A stretch of DNA of 25,229 bases, taken from positions 1 to 25,229 of the forward strand of contig JAEZID010000116.1 in assembly GCA_023416195.1 (NCBI GenBank), written 5' to 3'. The first letter of the stretch is position 1. Each line of letters opens with the position of its first letter. The translations under genes and the position numbers were made by a program. The DNA is from Pseudomonadota bacterium (GTDB taxonomy: Bacteria > Pseudomonadota > Alphaproteobacteria > Azospirillales > Azospirillaceae). This document shows positions 8,249 to 17,644 of the stretch, piece after piece. Below the pieces are notes generated by a model. The model ran no database searches and was not told where the DNA came from. It was given only the letters and a program-made list of their open reading frames with translations.

Positions 8249-8608
8249 TCACAACCCCTTCCAGGCGCGCAGATACTCGATCAGCTTGCGCTCGTAGAAA
8301 GGCTGCGGCGGCTGATAGCGGGCGACCAGCCCCACCTTGTCGTCCATCTTCACGACCATGCCGTGGCACGCGAACTCCACCGGGTCGCCGTTCAGCTGAA
8401 ACGCGATCCGGAAGTCGAACTGCTGCTTGGCGATCAGGTCGCCGTCATAGGGCCGAATGCGGAACGAGCCCATGGCGAACTCTTCCGGCGCGTATTCGTG
8501 GCGGTCGATCACGATGTTCGGCGGCGCCGACGGGCGCTCCTTCGGGGCCGCCGCCGTGGTGACGGAGCCGCCCTTGTCTCGTCCGCTCAGTTTCGACAGC
8601 CACGACAT
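8249..8608 (-). CDS. Small uncharacterised protein, possibly PilZ-like
   Basis: The 119-residue protein has a basic, low-complexity start (about 1-28) and then a beta-rich region of about 90 residues: SFRIRPYDG, a stretch of alternating polar and hydrophobic residues, GMVVKMDDKVGLVARY, and a final helix YERKLIEYLRAW. The strand pattern and closing helix resemble a PilZ barrel, but the c-di-GMP signature RxxxR plus (D/N)xSxxG is not present. If it is PilZ-like, ligand binding is doubtful. There is no signal peptide or membrane segment. ATG 8608 has AAAGGG upstream. The gene is convergent with ackA and shares the terminator at 8167-8202. The call as a real gene is good; the function is unknown. 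Confidence 0.65.
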   Translation of the reverse strand: MSWLSKLSGRDKGGSVTTAAAPKERPSAPPNIVIDRHEYAPEEFAMGSFRIRPYDGDLIAKQQFDFRIAFQLNGDPVEFACHGMVVKMDDKVGLVARYQPPQPFYERKLIEYLRAWKGL

Positions 8609-8988
8609 GGCGGTACACGCCCTTTCCGAACAGACCCGTTAACCGAAATCCTATTTCCAACAGTTTTCAGGGCATTTCGTTTAGCAACGGTTAACGCCCT
8701 TTTCCGCCACCTCTGGCGCCACTTTTTCATGCCAAACATTGTTCGGCCGGGCTGTTCCGGGCGGATTTGTCGCATGCCGGTCCGTCATGGCAACCATGCC
8801 GATGATTTCCGTCCGAAATTCTCGTCCACAAAAATGAAAGGGATTACCCTTCCTCCACCTTGAATATTTGCTGAGCGCAAGGAAAGCGCCGCTTTCGATC
8901 TTCTGGCGTCTGCGACGCTTCGTTGTGCAACTGCGAAAAGGCAAAACAAGGGGTTTTGTCCATTTTCGCCTGTCGGAGGAGGGCAGCC
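8609..8988. other. 380-base divergent intergenic region
   Basis: This region separates the minus-strand PilZ-like gene from the plus-strand CBS gene and must hold both promoters. It is less GC-rich than the genes. It contains a near-consensus CtrA-type site (8680-8695) and the strong Shine-Dalgarno sequence GGAGGAGGG (8975-8983) of the CBS gene. I see no gene or RNA structure in it. Confidence 0.5.
8680..8695. promoter_or_regulatory. CtrA-like site (TTTA-N7-TTAAC)
   Basis: TTTA, seven bases, then TTAAC differs at one base from the alphaproteobacterial CtrA consensus TTAA-N7-TTAAC. It lies about 75 bases upstream of the gene starting at 8608 on the minus strand. A single such match can occur by chance. 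Confidence 0.3.
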
Positions 8989-9426
8989 ATGATGCACCGC
9001 AATGTCGGGGACCTTCTGAATCACCGCCATGTCGTGAGTCTCCCGCCGGAGGCCTCGGTGCGCGAGGCCGCGCGCCAGATGAAGGCCGCCCATGTGGCCT
9101 CCGTCGTCGTGACGGCGGCGGCCGACGACCGCATCGAGGGCATCTTCACCGAACGCGACCTGACCGACCGCGTGGTGGCCGACGGGCTCGACCCCGACGC
9201 GACGCCGCTGTCGGCCGTGATGACGCCGTACCCGGTCACGGTCAGCCCCGAGACCAGCGTGCGCGACGCGCTGCGCAACATGTTCCAGAATGGTCTGCGC
9301 CACTTGCCCATCATCCAGGACAACCGTGTGGTCGGCATCGTCTCCATGCGCGACTTCATGGGTGACGAGTTGGCGACCCTCGACCGCGAAAAGGAACTGA
9401 TGGAAAGCCTCACCGAAGCGCTCTGA
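8989..9426 (+). CDS. Paired CBS-domain protein
   Basis: The 145-residue protein is made almost entirely of two CBS domains (about 8-65 and 78-135), a Bateman module that usually senses adenosine nucleotides or related ligands. Visible motifs are VSLPPEASVREAARQM, EGIFTERDLTDRV and VMTPYPVTVSPETSVRDAL, with VGIVSMRDFMG closing the second domain. No catalytic domain is attached, so it probably regulates another protein; the partner is not evident here. ATG 8989 follows GGAGGAGGG at ideal distance; ATG 8992 directly after is a minor alternative, and an upstream in-frame ATG at 8923 lacks such a site. It is monocistronic as far as can be seen, with no clear terminator after it. Confidence 0.93.
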   Translation: MMHRNVGDLLNHRHVVSLPPEASVREAARQMKAAHVASVVVTAAADDRIEGIFTERDLTDRVVADGLDPDATPLSAVMTPYPVTVSPETSVRDALRNMFQNGLRHLPIIQDNRVVGIVSMRDFMGDELATLDREKELMESLTEAL

Positions 9427-9690
9427 CGGCGACGGCGCCTTATTTTGCGCTCCGCTCTGCCGGCCTGCTGCGCGCCCACGCCGGCGCCGGGCGCATCCGC
9501 TAGGGCACCGCGCGGGCGCGGGCGGCGACGGTGACCTGCCTCGTCGGCGGCGACCTCGCCGCCGACCGGCACGTCCATTTCGTGGATGGGTCCGAACTCG
9601 GCTTCTGGCGGGCCTCGGTGATGCTGAAGGCGATGAAGGCGGCAATGCCGGGGTGAGGGGGGCGGCGTGACGGGGCCGGCGTAATGGGGC
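9427..9690. other. Gene-poor 264-base spacer, possible decayed frame
   Basis: No complete gene is seen. One plus-strand frame stays open directly from the end of the CBS gene except for a single in-frame TAG near 9502. It then ends with a protein-like stretch, VDGSELGFWRASVMLKAMKA, before TGA near 9656. There is no start codon with a ribosome site. This could be a relic or chance GC-rich openness. Confidence 0.3.
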
Positions 9691-10098
9691 CTAGGGCGCC
9701 TGGGTCTGCTGCACCTTGAAGGTGTTGCGCAGGGTGCCGTCGGCATTGACCATCTGGTAGGTCCCGTTGCCGACCCGGTAGATGTCCATGCACTGCTGCT
9801 GTTGGTCTTCGTCCAGGGTCAGGCAGTAGCGGTCGCCGACCACGGCCCACCGTCCGCTCTGGTTGCCCTTGGAGCCGGAAATCGTGATCCGGCCGTCTCT
9901 GGTGAAGGTGTTGGTGTAGGACCGGCCGCGCGGGTTCGACAGGCTGATCGTCTTGCCGGACAGCAGGCTGGACACCTCGGCGCCGTTCAACTGCTGCGCG
10001 CCCGCCTTCTTGTAGTCGGGTTGCAGGCCGGCGCAGGCGGGCACGGCCAGCAGAACGGCGAGGGCGACCAGACGGGTTCGCGCAAGATCGGTTCGCAT
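9691..10098 (-). CDS. Small secreted lipoprotein of unknown function
   Basis: The 135-residue precursor begins with a positively charged segment, a hydrophobic stretch (LVALAVLLAV) and a lipobox PAC-A with Cys22, so signal peptidase II processing and lipid anchoring are expected. The mature part is beta-rich: LSGKTISL, RSYTNTFTRDGRITISG, GRWAVVGDRYCLTLDEDQQQ and GNGTYQMV. This resembles small periplasmic beta-sheet domains that occur in alphaproteobacterial lipoproteins, including DUF995-like ones. Two Cys residues in the mature part (in RYCL and QQCM) could pair. ATG 10098 has GGGGG about five bases upstream. The gene stands alone on the minus strand. The lipoprotein nature is well supported; the role is not known. 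Confidence 0.75.
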   Translation of the reverse strand: MRTDLARTRLVALAVLLAVPACAGLQPDYKKAGAQQLNGAEVSSLLSGKTISLSNPRGRSYTNTFTRDGRITISGSKGNQSGRWAVVGDRYCLTLDEDQQQQCMDIYRVGNGTYQMVNADGTLRNTFKVQQTQAP

Positions 10099-10209
10099 GA
10101 TACGGCCCCCGGCAGCGGTGATGTCACCGCAGCAATGGTGGCGGACACACGGCCGGGATCAAGGCTGTTACCGTTGCATACGCCGAAGAACCCGCCCGAA
10201 CGCCCCGCC

Positions 10210-10256
10210 GGCGATGTTCGGGTTCGGTGGCTTACGCCCCGCGCCCGAACATCGCC
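10210..10256. repeat. Long inverted repeat around the yccF stop codon
   Basis: GGCGATGTTCGGG (10210-10222) pairs perfectly with CCCGAACATCGCC (10244-10256). With one bulged base the stem extends by about five more pairs. The 21-base loop contains the stop codon of the minus-strand gene. There is no T tract after it, so it may stabilise or attenuate the mRNA rather than end transcription by the intrinsic mechanism. Confidence 0.7.
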
Positions 10257-10681
10257 CGGCGGCGGTTCTCCGCCTCGTCCGTGGTGACGATCTCCGTCCC
10301 GATGGGCCACAGCGCGAGCAGCGCCAGCTTCAGGTGCGCCCAGGCGAAGGGCAGGCCGATGATGGTCAGGGCAAGGCCGATGGCCGTCACCACATGGCCG
10401 ATGGCCAGCCACCAGCCGGCGAACACGAACCACAGGATGTTGCCGATGGTGCCCAGTGCACCGGTGCCGAGATCCTCGCGGCCACGGAACTCATCCCGGC
10501 GAACGGCGGTTTGTCCAAATGGCAACAGCGTGTACCAGGCGATGGTGAGCGCCGAGCGGGCCCACGGAATGCCGACGATGGTGAGCACCATCACCAGCGC
10601 CGCGAGCAGCCAGCCCGCGGCCATCCAGATGCCGCCGGTGAACACCCACAGGATGTTGAGGATAAGGCTGATCACGGGCAT
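10232..10681 (-). CDS. YccF-domain inner membrane protein
   Basis: The 149-residue protein has two copies of the YccF-type motif, each with hydrophobic helices. The first half has ILNILWVFTGGIWMAAGW and IVGIPWARSAL; the second has TIGNILWFVFAGWWLAIGH and IIGLPFAWAHLKL. Four or so membrane segments are predicted by eye (about 4-20, 22-40, 85-102, 104-122). The repeated NILW...GIPWA / NILW...GLPFA pattern identifies the family, whose function is unknown. Start at 10681 is supported by AAGGAG upstream; a longer in-frame extension to 10816 lacks membrane-protein character. The gene ends inside the long hairpin at 10210-10256. Confidence 0.9.
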   Translation of the reverse strand: MPVISLILNILWVFTGGIWMAAGWLLAALVMVLTIVGIPWARSALTIAWYTLLPFGQTAVRRDEFRGREDLGTGALGTIGNILWFVFAGWWLAIGHVVTAIGLALTIIGLPFAWAHLKLALLALWPIGTEIVTTDEAENRRRAMFGRGA

Positions 10682-10892
10682 TAAACTGTCTCCTTCGGCA
10701 TCGGATGTGGGGATACCGGGCCGCTCCGTCGAGAGGGTGCCGGCTGGAAAGTGGCGCGCCGAAAGAGGTGCCGGGAGGCCGCCTTCGCTCGCTTGAAGGC
10801 GAATGCCTCCGTCCATAGATCGGAGTAGCGCCCCGCCGATGGGGCGAAGACACGCCGCAAGCCGTCCACGGTTTCACCGTTTCGGAGGCCGC

Positions 10893-11456
10893 ATGAACGA
10901 GGTCCTGAATCACGAAGAGTCCACCGGCGCCCCCGCGGGGGCCGACCAGGCCGTCACCATGGCGCCCGTCGTGAACGCCATTCTCGGCACCGCCGTGGCG
11001 GCGGCCGTGAAGCGCGCCGGCCCCTCGGACGTCGCGCACGGCCTGATCGCGGGCTTGCGCCTGCTGCGGTCGGCGGCGGAGCAGGAGGCCGGCTACACCA
11101 TGGCGACGGCCATCGACACCGCCATCCGCACGCGCCTGCTGGTCGAGAACCTGTCGGCCCTGCGCACCACCGGCCAGGCGCCGAAAGCCGCCGCCTTGCC
11201 CCCGCCGGGGCCGGGCGCCGCGTTGGCCGCCGCCATCTTCGTCAGCGCGGCGGAATCCTGCCTGACCGTCAACGCGCACGCGTCCGACAACGGCCCGCTG
11301 GAACTGGCGGTCTTCGCCTTTTCCACCCAGCTGGTCCAGCAGTTGGGCGGCGCCCCGGACTGGCGCGCGCTGTGCGACCAGCTTCACCGGCCTTCCGAAA
11401 AGCGCGACGCGGCGCAGGCGGCGGCGCTGCCGGCCGGCGGCGGAACGGTGCATTAA
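10893..11456 (+). CDS. Uncharacterised helical protein
   Basis: I do not recognise the family. The 187-residue product is rich in Ala and Leu and looks mostly helical: APVVNAILGTAVAAAVKRAG, then VAHGLIAGLRLLRSAAEQEA, a Pro-rich linker (about 107-115), and a second helical part with AAAIFVSAAESCL and LAVFAFSTQLVQQLGG. None of the helices is long and apolar enough to be a certain membrane segment. ATG 10893 follows TTCGGAGG at good spacing; the earlier in-frame ATG at 10803 has no such site. It is divergent from yccF with about 210 bases between them, and no clear terminator follows. Codon use matches the neighbours. Confidence 0.65.
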   Translation: MNEVLNHEESTGAPAGADQAVTMAPVVNAILGTAVAAAVKRAGPSDVAHGLIAGLRLLRSAAEQEAGYTMATAIDTAIRTRLLVENLSALRTTGQAPKAAALPPPGPGAALAAAIFVSAAESCLTVNAHASDNGPLELAVFAFSTQLVQQLGGAPDWRALCDQLHRPSEKRDAAQAAALPAGGGTVH

Positions 11457-11613
11457 CGGCCTTTTAGGCAGCTTTTGCGAAAGCCCCGAACCACTGTTCG
11501 CGCCATTTCAGGCCCTTTTATGGTACGGGACAGCCGCCACGGCCCTCCGCTAGGCTTTTCTCGAAGGCGGGGATGATCCCCGTCGCGAGGAAGCCAAACC
11601 GGGGGCAGGGCCC

Positions 11614-12381
11614 TTGACCATCGACTACAATGCGGATGCGCCTTTCCAAGCCTGCGCGGGCATCGTGCCGGGACAGGCTGGCGAGGGCACCGCTCGCACC
11701 ACGTCGCGCCCCGGCGAAATGACGTGGGCCGGGAAGGGGGCCGGGAAGGGATGCACGGTGTCGGGCGATCCGGGCGGTCGCCGCATCGTTCTGATTCACG
11801 CCAGCTCCAGCGAGGCCAGAGCCTGGGCGCGACTGCTGCGCTCCGTGCCGCCGGGACAGGAATGGGTGGCCGTCACGCGGCCCGATAACGCATCCTCCCA
11901 CGGCGAACCGGAGATGCAGGCGGCGTCCCTCCGCCCGCTGCTGACGCAGCGCCGTGGCCGCAAACCCCTGCTGATCGGCTGCGGGGCCGGCGTGCCGGTC
12001 GCTTTGCGGGCCGCGCTCGATTTTCCCGACCTGATCGGCGGCCTGCTGCTGATCGACCCGTCGTCGGGCGAGCCCGCCCGCGCCGGCGTCCTGCGCCGCC
12101 TCGCCGCCCGCTTCATGCCCCCCGCGCCCCGCAGCGTCATGGCCGAATTGCAACCGATGCTGCCGCAGCTCGGCACGATCCGCGCGCCGGTGACCCTGAT
12201 GCACGGCAAGGACGAGCGGCAGAGCCTCGGCGCATCCCTCATCGAACAGGCGCTGATCGGCTGCCGCAACCTGACCGTGGTGGCCGTCCCCGGCGAACAG
12301 GTCCAGCCGACCAAGCACGAAGCCGCCGTGCGCGGCGCGCTGACCGCCCTGGTCGGCGCCGTGGAGCGGGGCGGGGCGTGA
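11614..12381 (+). CDS. Alpha/beta-hydrolase-fold protein lacking the nucleophile
   Basis: About 255 residues from TTG 11614 (GGGGGCAGGG upstream), or 220 from the in-frame ATG at 11719; the start is unsure. The fold is seen in RRIVLIHASSSEARAW (beta3 and the oxyanion loop), LLIGCGAGVPVALRAA (the nucleophile elbow), LIGGLLLIDPSSGE, the acid strand VTLMHGKDE and a late His in PTKHEAAV. In active members the elbow reads G-x-S-x-G; here it is G-C-G-A-G, with Gly in the Ser position, while the Asp and His candidates remain. It is therefore probably not a serine hydrolase and may be a binding protein or use another chemistry. The first 45 residues are low-complexity. It is convergent with groEL and shares the hairpin at 12385-12420. 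Confidence 0.72.
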   Translation: MTIDYNADAPFQACAGIVPGQAGEGTARTTSRPGEMTWAGKGAGKGCTVSGDPGGRRIVLIHASSSEARAWARLLRSVPPGQEWVAVTRPDNASSHGEPEMQAASLRPLLTQRRGRKPLLIGCGAGVPVALRAALDFPDLIGGLLLIDPSSGEPARAGVLRRLAARFMPPAPRSVMAELQPMLPQLGTIRAPVTLMHGKDERQSLGASLIEQALIGCRNLTVVAVPGEQVQPTKHEAAVRGALTALVGAVERGGA

Positions 12382-12384
12382 AAA

Positions 12385-12420
12385 AGAAAGGCCGCGCCCT
12401 TTCGGACGCGGCCCATTTTC
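12385..12420. terminator. Bidirectional terminator between hydrolase-like gene and groEL
   Basis: The stem GGCCGCG (12390-12396) pairs with CGCGGCC (12407-12413), with further pairing around a TTTC loop. On the minus strand the stem is followed by TTTCTTTTT, as expected for termination after groEL. On the plus side ATTTTC follows. Confidence 0.85.
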
Positions 12421-12435
12421 CTGTCAATCCGCCGA

Positions 12436-14064
<1,629 letters not shown>

Positions 14065-14082
14065 GGTTCCTTCCTCCCCCTA

Positions 14083-14400
14083 TCAAGCGGCCTTCTTGGT
14101 CGCGGCGGCGCCGCCTTCGATGATGCCGAGGATGTCGGACTCCTTCATGATCAGGAAATCCTCACCGTCGATCTTCACCTCGGTGCCCGACCACTTCCCG
14201 AACAGCACGCGGTCGCCGACCTTCACGTCGAGCGCGACCAGCTTGCCGCTCTCGTCGCGGGCGCCGGGGCCGACGGCGAGAACCTCGCCCTCCTGCGGCT
14301 TTTCCTTCGCGGTGTCGGGGATGATGATGCCGCCGGCCGTCTTGGTGTCGGACTCGATGCGGCGGACCAGAACGCGGTCGTGCAACGGCTTGAACGTCAT
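14083..14400 (-). CDS. groES: Co-chaperonin GroES
   Basis: The 105-residue protein caps GroEL rings. It has the family start FKPLHDRVLVRRI, the mobile loop ESDTKTAGGIIIPDTAKEK that docks on GroEL, and the core VKVGDRVLFGKWSGTEVKIDGE with LIMKESDILGII near the end. The tail GGAAATKKAA is longer than in the E. coli protein by several residues. ATG 14400 has AAGGAGTG upstream. It is the first gene of the groESL operon. Confidence 0.97.
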   Translation of the reverse strand: MTFKPLHDRVLVRRIESDTKTAGGIIIPDTAKEKPQEGEVLAVGPGARDESGKLVALDVKVGDRVLFGKWSGTEVKIDGEDFLIMKESDILGIIEGGAAATKKAA

Positions 14401-14476
14401 GGTGTGACACTCCTTTAAGGAAAGCGAATGTCTTGGGTTGTGAAGCGCTCCCGGATGGGCCGCGCTGTCTTCGGCG

Positions 14477-14504
14477 ATTTAATTCAGAGAAAAACCAAAG
14501 TCAA
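14477..14504 (-). promoter_or_regulatory. groES: Candidate groESL promoter
   Basis: On the minus strand TTGACT (14504-14499) and TTAAAT (14482-14477) are 16 bases apart, giving a leader of about 70 bases before groES. The pair looks like a housekeeping-type promoter; an RpoH (heat-shock) type is possible because alphaproteobacterial RpoH sites also start with TTG, but the -10 lacks the usual C-rich start. Confidence 0.5.
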
Positions 14505-14562
14505 CACCAAAAATCAAAAAGAAAAACTCGACCAATTTCCTGCGTTCGACAAACGGATATCG

Positions 14563-14585
14563 CTCGGCGCACGGGGTGCGCCGAG
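14563..14585. promoter_or_regulatory. Perfect 10-base inverted repeat upstream of groES
   Basis: CTCGGCGCAC, a GGG spacer, then GTGCGCCGAG. It lies about 60 bases upstream of the candidate -35. It could be an operator, or the end hairpin of a short transcript; there is no T tract after it. It does not match CIRCE. Confidence 0.55.
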
Positions 14586-14776
14586 TGAAGGCGTGTCCAA
14601 ATTCTTCCGTGAAATAAGGCGTCAACCGGCCGGGGCGTGATCGCGTGGCATCGTACACATCCTCCAAGGAGCAACATGCAGATCAAGGAACGGGGGACCC
14701 GCTGGGCGGCATCCCCGGAACGGCCGAGATGTAGGTAAGCGCCTTCCGGCGTCAAGAGGGGCCGAAAGGCGCGCGT

Positions 14777-17644
14777 TCACACCGGCTTCGCGGGCAGCAG
14801 CGCCCGCGTCAGCGCCTCGATCAGGGCTTCCGGGCGCACGGGCTTGTGCAGCAGGTCGTTGCCGGAATCCACCGCCTGCCGCACCCGTTCCGGCGCCGTG
14901 TCCCCGGTCAGCAGCAGGCCCGGCAGGTTCCGCCCGTACATCCGCCGCACCTCGGCGATGACATCCGTTCCGTCCACCCCGCCGCGCAGCCGCAGGTCGG
15001 CGATGATCGCGTCGGGGGCGCCGCCCTCGGCCAGGGACTCGATCAGCGCCTCGCCCGTCTCGGCGGCGACCGCCTCGATGTCCAGCGCCTCCAGGAAGTG
15101 GCGCAGCGCGCCCAGGGCTTGCGGGTTGTCGTCCACCACCGCGACGCGATGGCCGGCCAGCCGCTCCAGGGCATCGCCGGCCTCCGGGCCTCCGGCGCGC
15201 TCCGGCACCTTGACCGTCTCGCTGACCACCTCCTCGGCCAGCGGCACGGAGATGGAGAAGACGCTTCCCCTCCCGACCCGCGACCGCACGGTCACCGGAT
15301 GGCCGAGCAGTTGCGCCACCCGGTTCACGATGGCGAGGCCCAGCCCCAGCCCGCGCCGCGCGTCGCGCTCCGGATTGCCGACCTGATAGAACTCCTCGAA
15401 GATGTGGCCCAGCTGTTCGGGCGCGATGCCGCTGCCGGTGTCCCACACCTCGATGCGCACGAAGCGGCCGACCCGCCGTCCGCCGATCAGCACGCCGCCC
15501 GCCTCGGTGTAGCGCAGCGCGTTGGTGACGAGGTTGCGCAGGACGCGCTCCAGCAGCACCCCGTCGCTGACCACGTTTTCCGGCAGCGGGTGGAAGCGCA
15601 GGCGCAGACCCCGGTTCCCGGCCTCCAGCGCGAACTGCGCCTCCAGCCGTTCGAAGAGGTCCGGCAGGTCCACCGGCCCGACGTTCGGCTCGACCGCCCC
15701 GGCCTCCAGCCGCGAGATGTCGAGCAGCAGGCTCAGCAGCTCCTCCGTGCCCTGGAAGGACTGGCGGGCGCGGTCGAGCAGGTCCCGCTGCGGCGGCGTC
15801 AGCTCCTTGTTCGCCAGCAGGTCGAGGAACAGTCCCAGCGCGTGCAGCGGCTGGCGCAGGTCGTGGCTGGCCGCCGCCAGGAAGCGCGTCTTGGCGTGGT
15901 TGGCGGCCTCGGCGCGGTCGCGGGCTTCGGCCAGTTCGTTCTCGATGCGGTGGCGTTCGGTCACGTCCGTTGACAGCACGAACAGCCCGGCCACCGCGCC
16001 GTGCGCGTTGTGGTGGGGAATGCCCTGGATGGACAGGGTGCGTTCCGGTCCGCTGCCCAGCCGGACGTGCTCCTCCGCCGTCATCACCGCGCGGCCGGCG
16101 AAGGCGGCGTCGAACTGCGGCTTCAGCCGCGCGTGGAGATCCTCGCCCAGCACCGCGCGCACCGGCCGCCCGATCACCTCGGACGCCGGGATCCCGTACC
16201 AGTCCTCGATCCGCGCGTTGTGGAAGCGGTAGATCCCCTCCGCGTCGATGTAGCCGATCAGCGCCGGCACGCCGTCGGCGATGCCGCGCAGCAGCTCCTC
16301 GCGCCCGGTCAGTTCCTCCTGCGCGCGTTTCAGCGCGGTGATGTCGGCGATGCTGCCGAGGAAGCCGACGAGCATGCCCTGGTCGTTGTGCTGCGGCTGT
16401 GCCTCGACCGCCACCCAGCAGACCTCCCCGTCGGCGGCGGTGGTGCGCAATTCCGCCTGGAAGGGCTCGCCCCGCAGGACCGCGTCGTGCCACAGGGCCG
16501 CCACCCGCGCCCGGTCGTCGGGATGGGCGGCGCGCAGGAACAGCAGCCCGTCGCTCTCCGCGTCGGCAAGCCGGGCGAAGCGCGTGCAGCGGTCGTTGAC
16601 GTAGCGGCACCGCCCCAGCCCGTCGGTGCGGAACAGCCCGACCGGCACCGTCCGCACCAGGGTCTGGAAGCGCCGCTCGCTTTCGGTCAGCGCCTGGTTG
16701 CGCCGTTCCAGGACGGCGGCGTGCTCGCGCACCCGGCGCCACAGCCGGTCGATCGCCGCGCCCATGACCAGCAGCCCGAGCGCCAGGATCGGCAGAGAGA
16801 CCCGCAGGAAGGCGGTGCCGGGCCGCTCGGCCGTCCAGGCGAGGCTGCCGAGCGGCCGGCCGTCGATGTCCGTCAGCGGAATGGACAGCCCCTCGGCGTC
16901 CGGCTGGGCGGGGACCAGATGGCCGAACCACCGCTCCAGCTTGGCGGCCGGGGCCAGCGCCTCGCTCAAGGGGGCCGTGAAAACCAGGATGGTGGAAGGG
17001 GCGACGGGCGGCGGACGTTCGGTGTCGAAGACGGTCAGCGGGGTTGCCGCCGCGAGATGGAGCTGCCCGTCCACCAGCACGATCCCCGCCGCCGGGCGGG
17101 GCGGGCGCCCCTGTCCCAACCGGGCGTGGTGGGCGAACACCGCGAGCGCCCCGTGATCCTCGGTCCGGACCTCCTCGTCGCTGTGGCTGGCGAACAGCAC
17201 GGCGCCGTTGCGGTCCAGCACATAGGCGCCGTTGATCCCCAGCACCGGATGAACGTCGTCGCCAAGGTTCCGCTCCGCCCACGCGCTGTCCAGCCGATCG
17301 GGGGTGCCGATGCGCTCCACCGCCTCGTCCCACCAGGCATAATCCTGAACCCGGCGCGACAGGGCCTGTTCGGCGACGGTCAGATAGCCCTGTGCCAGCG
17401 CCTTCAGATGGTCTTCAAAGCTGAGGTTTTCCCGGCGCGCGTGGACGAGCAGCACGGTGCCGAGCACAAGGCCCAGCAGCCCGACCAGCCCGGCGGGCAG
17501 GAAGTCGGCGCGGCGCCACGGCGGCCTAGGGGGCCGCGCATCCGCCGTGGCGTCGTCGTCAACCGTGGGCGCCGAGGCCGTTGGCCGTGATGGCCGCCTG
17601 GGTACGGTTGCGGACGCCGAGATGGCGGAGGATGGCGGTGACAT
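14777..17644 (-). CDS. CHASE4-like / PAS-PAS hybrid sensor histidine kinase with C-terminal receiver
   Basis: This is a 955-residue membrane kinase. TM1 (about 49-68) and TM2 (about 280-298) enclose a periplasmic domain of about 210 residues whose start, RRVQDYAWWDEAVERI, has the WWDEAV pattern of CHASE4 domains. Two PAS domains follow (about 325-440 and 452-565). The kinase core has H594 in AASHDLRQPL, N708 in LVTNALRYT, DTGSGI (735-740) and GLGLGL (765-770). The receiver (about 832-950) has the acidic pair VVDDN, D883 in IADLRLRGG, T in LLTGDT and K934 in LHKPV. All key residues are intact. The only start codon before TM1 is ATG 17644, which places the first 86 bases inside the upstream NarL-type regulator gene. 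Co-transcription with that regulator suggests a two-component pair. Confidence 0.92.
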   Translation of the reverse strand: MSPPSSAISASATVPRRPSRPTASAPTVDDDATADARPPRPPWRRADFLPAGLVGLLGLVLGTVLLVHARRENLSFEDHLKALAQGYLTVAEQALSRRVQDYAWWDEAVERIGTPDRLDSAWAERNLGDDVHPVLGINGAYVLDRNGAVLFASHSDEEVRTEDHGALAVFAHHARLGQGRPPRPAAGIVLVDGQLHLAAATPLTVFDTERPPPVAPSTILVFTAPLSEALAPAAKLERWFGHLVPAQPDAEGLSIPLTDIDGRPLGSLAWTAERPGTAFLRVSLPILALGLLVMGAAIDRLWRRVREHAAVLERRNQALTESERRFQTLVRTVPVGLFRTDGLGRCRYVNDRCTRFARLADAESDGLLFLRAAHPDDRARVAALWHDAVLRGEPFQAELRTTAADGEVCWVAVEAQPQHNDQGMLVGFLGSIADITALKRAQEELTGREELLRGIADGVPALIGYIDAEGIYRFHNARIEDWYGIPASEVIGRPVRAVLGEDLHARLKPQFDAAFAGRAVMTAEEHVRLGSGPERTLSIQGIPHHNAHGAVAGLFVLSTDVTERHRIENELAEARDRAEAANHAKTRFLAAASHDLRQPLHALGLFLDLLANKELTPPQRDLLDRARQSFQGTEELLSLLLDISRLEAGAVEPNVGPVDLPDLFERLEAQFALEAGNRGLRLRFHPLPENVVSDGVLLERVLRNLVTNALRYTEAGGVLIGGRRVGRFVRIEVWDTGSGIAPEQLGHIFEEFYQVGNPERDARRGLGLGLAIVNRVAQLLGHPVTVRSRVGRGSVFSISVPLAEEVVSETVKVPERAGGPEAGDALERLAGHRVAVVDDNPQALGALRHFLEALDIEAVAAETGEALIESLAEGGAPDAIIADLRLRGGVDGTDVIAEVRRMYGRNLPGLLLTGDTAPERVRQAVDSGNDLLHKPVRPEALIEALTRALLPAKPV

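Larger units (their letters stand above)
14401..14776. other. groESL control region and spacer
   Basis: This 376-base region separates groES from the hybrid kinase gene (both minus). It contains an A/T-rich block (about 14475-14545) with a candidate promoter, and a perfect inverted repeat at 14563-14585. No CIRCE element (TTAGCACTC-N9-GAGTGCTAA) was found. A 20-codon plus-strand frame with AAGGAG upstream (14676-14738) is probably chance. Confidence 0.6.

Noticed and set aside
14401..14640. CIRCE element for HrcA control of groESL
   Set aside because: No TTAGCACTC-N9-GAGTGCTAA or close variant was found; the inverted repeat present has another sequence and spacer.
14428..14640. Seventy-codon plus frame in the groES upstream region
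   Set aside because: It runs through the A/T-rich promoter block, has no ribosome site and no protein-like pattern.
14676..14738. Twenty-codon plus-strand frame with AAGGAG before its ATG
   Set aside because: Too short to judge, lies between minus-strand genes, and has no recognisable peptide; probably chance.
14622..17333. 903-codon minus frame overlapping the hybrid kinase
   Set aside because: Out-of-frame shadow rich in Arg, Gly and Ala; the true frame has all kinase and receiver motifs.
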